Source: CAYSNP01 sp964432485 (GTDB taxonomy: Bacteria; Bacillota; Clostridia; Christensenellales; DTU072). From it: 56,648 bases of DNA. The number at the start of each line of letters is the position of its first letter. Within the stretch, counting starts at the first letter, position 1. The stretch lies in NCBI GenBank assembly GCA_964432485.1, contig CAYSNP010000008.1, positions 1 through 56,648 of the forward strand, read 5' to 3'. The position numbers and the translations under genes are program-made. Below are positions 42,700-50,772 of the stretch, piece by piece. Below the pieces are notes generated by a model that made no database searches, was not told the origin of the DNA, and was given only the letters and a program-made list of their open reading frames with translations.

Positions 42700-43401
42700 A
42701 TGAGCATTACTGTGCATATTGAGGCAGAAAAAAATGATTTTACCCCTATTGTGCTAATGCCGGGTGACCCCTTGCGGGCACAATTTATTGCAGAACAATA
42801 TTTGCAAGAAGTGCGCCTTATCAATAAGGTCAGGGGTATGTTAGCTTATAGCGGCACTTATAAGGGCAAAAGAGTGTCTGTAATGGGCTCGGGTATGGGA
42901 ACTCCCTCAATTGGTATCTATAGCTACGAATTATATAAGTTCTTTGGAGTAAAGGGCATTATCAGAGTAGGTTCTGCCGGTGCTGTTTCTAAAAAAGTTA
43001 AGGTCAATGATATAGTTGTAGGACTTGGTTGCTGCACCAATTCTAACTATGCCCACCAATATAAGCTGCCGGGCACTTATGCCCCTATTGCTTCTTTCTC
43101 GTTGCTTGAAAAATGCACAAGTGCGGCAAAAGCTATGGGCATTAAGTTGCAGGTAGGCAATATCCTAACTTCTGATGTTTTTTATTACGATACATCCAAT
43201 GTGGAAGAATGGGGCAAAATGGGAGTGCTGGCAATAGAAATGGAAGCGGCGGCTCTTTATATGAATGCCGCCAGGCTAGGCAAAGATGCCTTGGCTATAT
43301 GCACCGTTTCGGACAGCCCTTATGAAGAAAACAAGCTAAACGCAGAGGAAAGACAACTTGCGCTTACCCGTATGATAGAGCTGGCTTTGGAATGCATATA
43401 A
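42700..43401 (+). CDS. deoD: Purine nucleoside phosphorylase, DeoD type
   Basis: 233 residues of the hexameric PNP family. VLMPGDPLRAQFIA near 18 binds phosphate, VMGSGMGTPSIGIYSYEL near 66 and RVGSAGA near 90 follow, and AIEMEAAALYM near 180 binds ribose. AICTVSDSP near 201 carries the catalytic Asp. It phosphorolyses purine (deoxy)nucleosides to base and (deoxy)ribose-1-phosphate. It uses AAGGAG before the ATG and its stop overlaps the deoB start (TAATG), so the two are coupled. Confidence 0.95.
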   Translation: MSITVHIEAEKNDFTPIVLMPGDPLRAQFIAEQYLQEVRLINKVRGMLAYSGTYKGKRVSVMGSGMGTPSIGIYSYELYKFFGVKGIIRVGSAGAVSKKVKVNDIVVGLGCCTNSNYAHQYKLPGTYAPIASFSLLEKCTSAAKAMGIKLQVGNILTSDVFYYDTSNVEEWGKMGVLAIEMEAAALYMNAARLGKDALAICTVSDSPYEENKLNAEERQLALTRMIELALECI

Positions 43402-44576
43402 TGGCAAAACGCATCTTTTTGCTGATGTTGGACGGGCTGGGAATAGGTGCGCTGCCTGATGCCCACCTATATAATGACAGTACTGCCAACACTTTACAAT
43501 CAGTTGCAAGAACCGCAATTTTGAATGTCCCTAATTTAACAAAACTAGGGCTTTTTAATATAGACGGTGTAGCAGGCAATAGCGTTGCCTTTCCGCTAGC
43601 AAGCTATGCCCGTATGCAAGAGCAAGCTGTAGGCAAAGATACTACTGCAGGACATTGGGAGTTAGCAGGGCTAATAAAAACTAGTCCAGCTCCTACCTAT
43701 CCTAATGGTTTTCCTGCTACTATTATTAATCAATTTACTAAAAGGACAAAAAGGCAAGTTCTATGCAATCAACCTTACTCAGGTACTCAAGTAATTCTTG
43801 ATTACGGAGCGGAGCATATGCGCACAGGTGCGCTTATTGTATATACTTCTGCAGATAGCGTATTTCAAATTGCCGCACACCAGGATATTGTGCCGCTTGA
43901 GGTTTTGTATGACTATTGCATAATTGCAAGGGAACTATTACAAGGAGAGCATGGAGTAGGCAGAGTTATAGCAAGACCTTTTGCAGGGCAGTATCCTAAC
44001 TTTTTTAGGACAAAAGATAGAAAAGATTACTCCTTGCCGCCAGAGGGCAAAACTATCTTGGATATTATTGGTAAAGAAGGCGGGCAAGTAATTAGCATAG
44101 GTAAAATTGCAGAAATCTTTGCGCAAAAAGGAATAAGCCGCAGCTTGCCCGCTAAAGATAATGCTACTGCAATTGCGCAAATACTAAAGGTGCTAGAGCA
44201 AGATTTTTACGGATTATGTTTTGCCAATTTAATTGATTTTGACTCTCTCTACGGTCATCGCAATGATAGTGTGGGTTATGCAAAGGCATTAAATGAGTTT
44301 GATGCTGCCCTACAACTTATTATGGAGCGGCTGCAAGATAAAGATATACTTATCCTTACCGCTGACCATGGCTGCGACCCCGGGGATATAAGCACAGACC
44401 ATACCAGAGAATATACCCCTATGCTTATCTATGGCAAACAAATAAGACAGGGGATAAATCTAAATACCCGCTCCAGCTTTGCTGATATTGGAGCAACCAT
44501 ACTGGAAGCGCTTGGCTGCAAAGATAGGGCGCAAGGGCAAAGTTTTTATAAAGAGGTAGCTAAACTAGAAAACTAA
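43401..44576 (+). CDS. deoB: Phosphopentomutase
   Basis: 391 residues of the DeoB alkaline-phosphatase-superfamily mutase. LMLDGLGIGALPDA near the N-terminus and ADHGCDPGDISTDHTRE near 318 hold the two manganese sites; KDTTAGHWELAG near 83 contains the phosphothreonine; NLIDFDSLYGHRND near 276 is conserved. It converts (deoxy)ribose-1-phosphate to the 5-phosphate, the substrate of DeoC. ATG 43401 is chosen because it overlaps the deoD stop; an ATG nine bases upstream is also in frame. Confidence 0.95.
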   Translation: MAKRIFLLMLDGLGIGALPDAHLYNDSTANTLQSVARTAILNVPNLTKLGLFNIDGVAGNSVAFPLASYARMQEQAVGKDTTAGHWELAGLIKTSPAPTYPNGFPATIINQFTKRTKRQVLCNQPYSGTQVILDYGAEHMRTGALIVYTSADSVFQIAAHQDIVPLEVLYDYCIIARELLQGEHGVGRVIARPFAGQYPNFFRTKDRKDYSLPPEGKTILDIIGKEGGQVISIGKIAEIFAQKGISRSLPAKDNATAIAQILKVLEQDFYGLCFANLIDFDSLYGHRNDSVGYAKALNEFDAALQLIMERLQDKDILILTADHGCDPGDISTDHTREYTPMLIYGKQIRQGINLNTRSSFADIGATILEALGCKDRAQGQSFYKEVAKLEN

Positions 44577-44603
44577 CGGGGCATTGGAGGAATAAATATA
44601 AAA

Positions 44604-45008
44604 ATGGATAAAGTTACAGTTGATATGCTTTTAGAAAAGGCAAAAGAAGCAAGGGGTAACGCTTATGCGCCTTACTCCAATTTTAAGGTGGGAAGTGCTC
44701 TATTATGCGCAAATGGACAAGTGCACACAGGTTGTAATATAGAAAATGCATCATTTTCTTTGACCATTTGTGCAGAGCGGGTAGCTTTTGCCAAAGCTAT
44801 CAGCAAAGGGCAAAAAGACTTTGTCGCTATTGCCATAGCAGGCAATAGCGCACCTTGTCCGCCTTGCGGAGCTTGCGCCCAGTTTATCAGCGAGTTTGTA
44901 GACCCTAGCTCCTTTAGCATGATTTGGCAAGAGTATGCGCAAGTAAAGACGGTAAAGTTTTCCGAAATATTGCCTTATGCCTTTGGCAAGGACAATTTGA
45001 CAAGGTAG
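44604..45008 (+). CDS. cdd: Cytidine deaminase
   Basis: 134 residues, the usual length of the tetrameric enzyme. YAPYSNFKVGSAL near 19, CNIENASFSLTICAERVA near 47 (zinc Cys and catalytic Glu) and PCPPCGACAQFISEF near 86 (two more zinc Cys) are all present. It deaminates cytidine and deoxycytidine, feeding uridine or deoxyuridine to the pyrimidine phosphorylase encoded 4 bases downstream. GGAGGA lies about 13 bases from the ATG, a rather long spacing. Confidence 0.95.
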   Translation: MDKVTVDMLLEKAKEARGNAYAPYSNFKVGSALLCANGQVHTGCNIENASFSLTICAERVAFAKAISKGQKDFVAIAIAGNSAPCPPCGACAQFISEFVDPSSFSMIWQEYAQVKTVKFSEILPYAFGKDNLTR

Positions 45009-45012
45009 CACA

Positions 45013-46305
45013 ATGAAAATGTATGATATAATCACAGCTAAAAAACAAGGCAAGGCTTTATCCGAACAAGAGATAAAATATTTTGTACAAGGAGCGGCAA
45101 AAGGCAGTATCCCTGCTTATCAGCTGTCCGCCTTGCTTATGGCAATTTATTTTAAGGGTATGAGCGCAAAAGAAACTGCCGCTCTTACCTTTGCAATGGC
45201 GGCTTCGGGCAAAGTGCTGGATTTTTCCGACTTAAAAGGAGCAAGAGCGGATAAGCATTCTACCGGCGGCGTGGGGGATAAAACGACTTTGATTGTTGCG
45301 CCAATTGCGGCGGCTTGCGGAGTTAAGGTCGCCAAATTAAGCGGCAAGGGGCTGGGGCATACCGGAGGAACAATAGATAAACTGGAGGCCATACCCGGGC
45401 TTAGCTGTAATTTGAGCTTTGAGCAAGTAAAAAGTATAACAAACTCTTCAGGGCTCTGCATCTCCGGCGCAACAGCTGATATTGCGCCTGCGGATAAGGT
45501 GCTGTATGCTTTGCGTGATACTACTGCCACGGTGGATAGCGCTCCGCTTATTACTGCCAGCATTTTAAGCAAAAAGATAGCAAGTGGGGCTAATAATATA
45601 GTATTTGATGTAAAGTGCGGCAGCGGCGCTTTTTGCAAAACTTTTGCAAGCGCAAAGCAGCTGGCTAAAGAGCTGGTAGCAGTAGGGACGCTTGCAGGGC
45701 TAAGGGTACGAGCGCTGGTAACTGATATGGACGAGCCGCTGGGATATGCTATCGGCAATAGTGTAGAAGTGGCTGAAGCAATGGAAGTTTTATCAAATAA
45801 AGGGTGCAATAGGCTAAAAGAGCTATGTATAACGCTTGCCGCTCATATGTTGGACTTGGCAGGTTTAGGTAGTTTGGAGCAATGCACCTTACTAGCAAGA
45901 GCCGCCCTTGAAGACGGTAAGGCTAAAGAGCGATTCTTACAATTTATACAAGCACAAGGCGGAGATATCGGCAAAATAGGCTACCTTAATACCTTTGCGC
46001 TTGACTCTGTTGAGGTTGTGGCTGCGGAGACAGGTTTTATTCAAAATATAGATGCGCAAGCAATTGGACTTGCAAGTATGCACACAGGAGCAGGGAGAGA
46101 AAAAGCAAACGATTCTCTGGACTATAATTCAGGCATTATATTAGCAAAAAAGACAGGCGATTTTGTGGAAAGCGGCGAGCTGCTGGCAAGAGTGTATGCT
46201 AAAGAGCCAGCAAAGCTAAAGCGCTCCGCCGCAATTTGCTCCAAGGCTTTTGTAATAGGAAAAAAACCGAAAAAGGCTGAGCTTATTTTAGATATAATAG
46301 AATAA
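45013..46305 (+). CDS. pdp: Pyrimidine-nucleoside (thymidine) phosphorylase
   Basis: 430 residues of the DeoA/Pdp family. The helical domain opens with MYDIITAKKQGKALSEQEI; the phosphate-binding DKHSTGGVGDKTTLIVAP near 79 and SGKGLGHTGGTIDKLEAIPG near 109 are complete; the alpha/beta domain follows with KKIASGANNIVFDVKCGSGAF near 186. It cleaves thymidine, uridine and deoxyuridine to the base and sugar-1-phosphate. It is the last gene of the nucleoside run. An inverted pair ACATTTTA/TAAAATGT follows but lacks the features of a good terminator. Confidence 0.93.
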   Translation: MKMYDIITAKKQGKALSEQEIKYFVQGAAKGSIPAYQLSALLMAIYFKGMSAKETAALTFAMAASGKVLDFSDLKGARADKHSTGGVGDKTTLIVAPIAAACGVKVAKLSGKGLGHTGGTIDKLEAIPGLSCNLSFEQVKSITNSSGLCISGATADIAPADKVLYALRDTTATVDSAPLITASILSKKIASGANNIVFDVKCGSGAFCKTFASAKQLAKELVAVGTLAGLRVRALVTDMDEPLGYAIGNSVEVAEAMEVLSNKGCNRLKELCITLAAHMLDLAGLGSLEQCTLLARAALEDGKAKERFLQFIQAQGGDIGKIGYLNTFALDSVEVVAAETGFIQNIDAQAIGLASMHTGAGREKANDSLDYNSGIILAKKTGDFVESGELLARVYAKEPAKLKRSAAICSKAFVIGKKPKKAELILDIIE

Positions 46306-46413
46306 ACACATTTTAAGTAACTAATAGAATAAAATGTAATTAAAGAAACAATGAATAAATACAGTAAATCTATACGATTTAACTTGTTTTAGGCTATTTT
46401 TGAAGGTTTGCTA

Positions 46414-46442
46414 TTGAAAAAGATATGCTTCTATGTTATAAT
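46414..46442 (+). promoter_or_regulatory. Promoter of the fused activase-glycyl radical enzyme gene
   Basis: TTGAAA (46414-46419), 17-base spacer, TATAAT (46437-46442). It makes the fusion gene a separate unit from the nucleoside operon. Confidence 0.8.
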
Positions 46443-46488
46443 CTGTTGAACATAAAAGCTTGCCAATAACTTTTAAGAGGTGATTACT

Positions 46489-49400
46489 ATGGAATTATCC
46501 GAAGCTATTAACACTTCAGGCAAAGCATCTACTCAAGATTCTAGATTAAAGGTTTTCAAAGTTCAACGCACTTGTGTACATGACGGACCTGGACTGCGCT
46601 CAACAATATTTTTTCAAGGTTGCGGATTGCGCTGCTTATGGTGTCAAAATCCCGAAGGCCTTTGCTTTACGGGCGGGGCTGTGCCTTTGCTAAATTATAC
46701 CACAAGCGAGCTGGCGGAGCTGGTGCTGCGAGATAAGAAGTATTACTTTGCCTCAGGGGGCGGAGTAACTCTTTCCGGAGGCGAGCCGCTTTTGCAAGAT
46801 GCTAAAGCATTGGAAGAGTTTCTAAAAAAGCTAAAAAAAGAAAAAGTACATATAGCTGCGGAAACTACTCTTTTTGCACCTTGGAGCAGTATAGAAAGGG
46901 TAGCACCTTATATTGACTTGTTTTTGGTAGATTTCAAAATAGTAGGTGACGAAGCACGCCATAAAGAGCTAACCGGTCAAGATAGCAAGCTAATCCATTC
47001 TAATCTTGCCAAACTTAGAGAGTTAGGGAGCAATATTCGCTTCCGTATGGCAGTAATTCCCGGGCTTAATGATACCGAAGCCAATGTAGATGCCATAGCC
47101 GCTTATCTAAAAAGTATGGACTGCCACCAAATAGACTTGCTGAAATATCACAATGCTTATGAGGATAAGGTAAAGAAACTTAATTTAGATCGTCCAATGC
47201 TGCATATTCCTCCTGAGCAAAGTGCAGAAAGCCTAAAGCGTTGTTTAAGGATGTTTAACGCCAGGGGCATTGCCGCTGTAGATGTAGGTTTTGACGAAGA
47301 AGGCAAGAAAACAGAGTACACCGAGCGGGTAAAGCGGATACAAGCCGACCAAAGAAAGGCAGGCAGAGCACTTTGTATTGAGTCCTCTAAGCTAAAGACC
47401 AGGTTTTACCGTAAAAACAAATTCAAAGGTTCGCCGTATATCTACAGGTCAGAAAGGCTGAAATATGTACTTGAAAATAAAAAGAGCATTGTTTGGCCAG
47501 AAGAGCTGCTTGCAGGCACTTTTACCACTAAAAGAGTGTCGGGGCAAGTTTGGGAGGAGCAATACGGCTCATTAGATATATCTTTTTTGTATAAAATAAA
47601 TCGCCAAAAACCTGTGTCTTTTCATTGCTCTTTCAAAGAAAGATGGTATTTTTATCTGCGTATTTTCCCTTTTTGGATTAAGCACTCTCTATTTTCTAAA
47701 GTTAACTCCACGCTTAATGATATTAGATTGATGTTGGCCCGCTCATCTGTTATGAATGCGGGATTTAACAACAATCATGCTGCAATAGCGCACTTTGTAG
47801 TTAATTTTGAAAGGATACTTACGCTAGGCACTAAAGGCATAAGAGAAGAGGTGCTGCAAAAACAAAAAGAGCATCCCGAAAATGACCCTGATTTTTATAA
47901 AGGAGTGCTTATTGCTATTGAAGCATTGGAGATTTTTGCAGAAAATTATGCAAATTATTTGTTAAATCTTAGCCGCATTGAAAAAGATGCCAAACGCAGA
48001 GAAGAGCTGCTAAATATGGCTCGTATCTGCCGAAAAGTGCCAAAAGAGCCTGCTTCCACTTTCCATGAAGCGTTGCAAAGTATGCTGTTTTTACATTTGG
48101 CGCTATGTATAGAAACTTATGAAAATGCTATTTCGTTCGGTAGGCTTGACCAAATACTTTACCCTTATTATAAGGCGGATTTGCAAGCCGGGCGCATAAG
48201 CTATGAAGAAGCCAAAGAGCTGGTTTGCCTTTTTATCCTTAAAATGGATGAGGCTATTCTGGTTAACGACGGATACTCTTATCTTAATGTCAGCAGACTA
48301 TTTGAAACAGTGTCCACCGACCAAACTGCTACCTTTGGAGGCGTGGGCAAAGATGGAGAAGATGCGGTAAATGATATAACTTATATGCTTATAGATGCTT
48401 GCGAACTGCAGCCTCTTTCTGTAAATATGGCTGCACGCATCAGCGAAAAGAATCCTGAAAAATATCTAAGGCGGCTTGCAGAAATCTATGTAAGCGGATG
48501 CCCTATGCCCGAAATGTTTGCCGACGATATTTATATCGAATCCTTAATGCGCCATTACCCCACTACTATTGAGCATGCACGCAATTTTGCTATTGTGGGA
48601 TGTGTAGAGCCTAATGCCAGCGATGACCATTACGGCAATACTGATTGCGCTAATGTCAATCTTGCCCTACCTTTCTTACAAGCTATCAAAGGGCATAATC
48701 ATGAACTTTGGGATTTTTCATACAGAGAGCAAAGAGAGCTGATTAAAGATAAGCTAATACATTTTCTTTATAAAGGCAACAGCAAACTCAGCAAGCGCAA
48801 ACGCCAAAAAGTAGCGGAACAAAAAGAATGGCGCAAACTTATCAGAGGGCATTATGTGTATGACCCGCCTAAAGATATGGATGAGTTATTAGAGCGTTTT
48901 CAAGAGCGGTTGGACTCGCTTGCAACTAAGATTCTGCGTGACCATAAGACAATAGAGGCTATAATTGCAAAATCAATGCCCACTCCGCTGGCAAGCTCCC
49001 TTTTCCCCAACTGCCTGGAGGTAGGCAAGGATGTCAATCAAGGCGGAGCGGCTATCAATACTAGCGGTATACAAGGGATTGCAATAACCGATGTAGCTGA
49101 CTCCCTTTACGCTATAGATGAGTTGGTTTTTAAGCAAAAGAAATATAGTATGAAAGAAATCTTGCGTGCAATAGACCGTAACTTTGAGGGCGAGGCCAAT
49201 CAAAAGATTAGAGAGGACTTGCAAGCTGTACCTAAGTATGGCGATGATTTTGACCCAAAACCTGCGCAATGGGTAACTAAGGTTATGGAAATATTTAACA
49301 AGAGCTTAGCCTCTATCGAAAGCACCCGAGGAGGTTGGTATACTGCGGGATACTATGCACTTAATGTAAATGACGTTTACGGTGAGCATTGTCAAGCTCT

Positions 49401-49800
49401 GCCCTCAGGGAGGCCTGCTGGAGTGCCCTTTGCCAATAGCATTATTCCTCATTACCAAATGGAGCAAAATGACCTGCTTCCTGCACTTAATGCCATTTCG
49501 CAAGTTAATTTTACTGACTTTGCGGCCAATGGTACAACAGTTACCTTTACTATAGATGCCGCTCTTTTCCAAGGGCAAGACGGGATAGGCAATTTGGCTT
49601 CGGTGTTTAGGACATTTTTAACTACGGGAGGTATGCAGCTGCAGCCCAATGTTATAGACCGCAAGATATTGATTGAAGCGTATGAGAATCCTGAAAAGCA
49701 TAAATATCTTATGGTGCGTATTGCGGGCTATTGCGCTTATTTTAACGAGTTGTCCGATGCGCTTAAAAAGATAATTATCAATAGGACTTGCTATAGTTAG
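46489..49800 (+). CDS. Fusion of radical-SAM activating enzyme and glycyl radical enzyme
   Basis: 1103 residues in one frame. Residues 20-280: activase with DGPGLRSTIFFQGCGLRCLW (Cys45, 49, 52; CX3CX2C cluster) and LSGGEPLLQ near 96; it lacks the extra ferredoxin insert of many GRE activases. Residues 285-1103: full-length glycyl radical enzyme with FGRLDQILYPYY near 550, the thiyl site GCVEP (Cys705, Glu707) and the radical loop VRIAGYCAYF (Gly1080). The Cys-x-Glu pair places it with the dehydratase/lyase branch rather than pyruvate formate-lyase, but the substrate is unknown. ATG 46489 follows AGAGGTGA; the GTG at 46480 is part of that site. It has its own promoter and is followed by an EEP lipoprotein. 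Confidence 0.92.
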   Translation: MELSEAINTSGKASTQDSRLKVFKVQRTCVHDGPGLRSTIFFQGCGLRCLWCQNPEGLCFTGGAVPLLNYTTSELAELVLRDKKYYFASGGGVTLSGGEPLLQDAKALEEFLKKLKKEKVHIAAETTLFAPWSSIERVAPYIDLFLVDFKIVGDEARHKELTGQDSKLIHSNLAKLRELGSNIRFRMAVIPGLNDTEANVDAIAAYLKSMDCHQIDLLKYHNAYEDKVKKLNLDRPMLHIPPEQSAESLKRCLRMFNARGIAAVDVGFDEEGKKTEYTERVKRIQADQRKAGRALCIESSKLKTRFYRKNKFKGSPYIYRSERLKYVLENKKSIVWPEELLAGTFTTKRVSGQVWEEQYGSLDISFLYKINRQKPVSFHCSFKERWYFYLRIFPFWIKHSLFSKVNSTLNDIRLMLARSSVMNAGFNNNHAAIAHFVVNFERILTLGTKGIREEVLQKQKEHPENDPDFYKGVLIAIEALEIFAENYANYLLNLSRIEKDAKRREELLNMARICRKVPKEPASTFHEALQSMLFLHLALCIETYENAISFGRLDQILYPYYKADLQAGRISYEEAKELVCLFILKMDEAILVNDGYSYLNVSRLFETVSTDQTATFGGVGKDGEDAVNDITYMLIDACELQPLSVNMAARISEKNPEKYLRRLAEIYVSGCPMPEMFADDIYIESLMRHYPTTIEHARNFAIVGCVEPNASDDHYGNTDCANVNLALPFLQAIKGHNHELWDFSYREQRELIKDKLIHFLYKGNSKLSKRKRQKVAEQKEWRKLIRGHYVYDPPKDMDELLERFQERLDSLATKILRDHKTIEAIIAKSMPTPLASSLFPNCLEVGKDVNQGGAAINTSGIQGIAITDVADSLYAIDELVFKQKKYSMKEILRAIDRNFEGEANQKIREDLQAVPKYGDDFDPKPAQWVTKVMEIFNKSLASIESTRGGWYTAGYYALNVNDVYGEHCQALPSGRPAGVPFANSIIPHYQMEQNDLLPALNAISQVNFTDFAANGTTVTFTIDAALFQGQDGIGNLASVFRTFLTTGGMQLQPNVIDRKILIEAYENPEKHKYLMVRIAGYCAYFNELSDALKKIIINRTCYS

Positions 49801-49807
49801 GTTAGCA

Positions 49808-49836
49808 TTGAAAAACTGCTGATTGTATATTAAAAT
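49808..49836 (+). promoter_or_regulatory. Possible promoter of the second EEP lipoprotein gene
   Basis: TTGAAA (49808-49813), 17-base spacer, TAAAAT (49831-49836), 30 bases before the ATG. Confidence 0.6.
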
Positions 49837-49865
49837 AAATTCAAGTTTATAAAAAAGGAAAATAA

Positions 49866-50723
49866 ATGAAAAATTTATTTAAAGTTCTTATGGTGCTTAT
49901 TTTAATGAGTATCCCCATAGCAGGTGTAGCTTGCGGTCAAAACTTCAAAGATAGCGTAATTACTGTAATGAGCTACAATATTCGCACTTTTGGCATAGAA
50001 AATAATTCTCGTGACTTATGGACAAATCGGCAAGACCTTTTTATACAGCATATTAGGGAGCATGACCCTGATATTATTGGTATGCAAGAAGTAACAGACT
50101 TGCAAGCTATATTTATCAAAGAGGAACTTAGCGATTACGATTATGTGCTGCAAAATCGAGATTGGATACCTTTTTTTACGGAGTCCAGCCCTGTTTTCTA
50201 CAAAAAAGATATGTTTACCCTGTTGGATAGCGGCACTTTTTGGCTTTCTGAAACGCCTGAAAAAATGAGCATTTCTTGGGACTCTGCCTGCTACCGTATC
50301 TGTACTTTTGCGGTACTAAAGCATAATGACAGCGGCAAAGAATTTGTACATTTTAATACTCACCTTGACCATAAAAGTGCGCTTGCACGAGAAAACGGAC
50401 TTGCTTTAATTATGGAGCGTATGAGCCTGCAAAATCATCCATCTATCTTAACAGGAGATTTTAATTTTAATGAAACTGACGAGCTTTACGGTCTTGTTAC
50501 TGCCAAGCTGGATGATACCAAATACATAGCACCCGATACTATGAGCTCAGGGTCTTTTCACGGTTTTGGCAAGATTAATATAATAAATGGCTCTCCCATA
50601 GATTTTATTATGGTTAGTAAAGGTGATTTTGTGCCAATATCTTATAAAGTGTTAATTGAAGACTATGACGGGCACTACACCTCTGACCACTACGCTGTAA
50701 AGTCAGTAATAAAACTAAAATAA
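49866..50723 (+). CDS. EEP-family lipoprotein, paralogue of the one at 5552
   Basis: 285 residues. The signal peptide ends in a lipobox (AGVAC, Cys24), giving a membrane-anchored exoprotein. Motifs match the paralogue: MSYNIRTFG near 38, GMQEV near 75 (metal Glu), FNTHLD near 164, GDFNFN near 194 and TSDHYAV near 275. The two proteins share the same order of motifs and spacing but differ widely elsewhere, so they are old duplicates. Phosphodiesterase or nuclease activity is expected; the substrate is not settled. AAAAAGGAAAA precedes the ATG, unlike the apparently leaderless paralogue. Confidence 0.87.
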   Translation: MKNLFKVLMVLILMSIPIAGVACGQNFKDSVITVMSYNIRTFGIENNSRDLWTNRQDLFIQHIREHDPDIIGMQEVTDLQAIFIKEELSDYDYVLQNRDWIPFFTESSPVFYKKDMFTLLDSGTFWLSETPEKMSISWDSACYRICTFAVLKHNDSGKEFVHFNTHLDHKSALARENGLALIMERMSLQNHPSILTGDFNFNETDELYGLVTAKLDDTKYIAPDTMSSGSFHGFGKINIINGSPIDFIMVSKGDFVPISYKVLIEDYDGHYTSDHYAVKSVIKLK

Positions 50724-50740
50724 TATAAGAAAATCAAGCA

Positions 50741-50772
50741 AGAGCCGCATGCATCCTTGCGTGCTCTTTTTT
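50741..50772. terminator. Terminator between the EEP gene and uvrA
   Basis: AGAGC-CGCA (50741-50749) pairs with TGCG-T-GCTCT (to 50767) and a six-T run follows. It sits between convergent genes and may serve both. Confidence 0.78.

Noticed and set aside
45147..45809. 220-codon open frame opposite pdp
   Set aside because: Antisense shadow of a conserved enzyme gene; no ribosome binding site.
46308..46337. Terminator after pdp
   Set aside because: The ACATTTTA/TAAAATGT pair is AT-only in its stem with a 14-base loop and no T-run, so it is too weak to call.
46489..49800. Bacterial microcompartment locus around the glycyl radical enzyme
   Set aside because: No shell-protein genes, aldehyde dehydrogenase or encapsulation peptide in the window.
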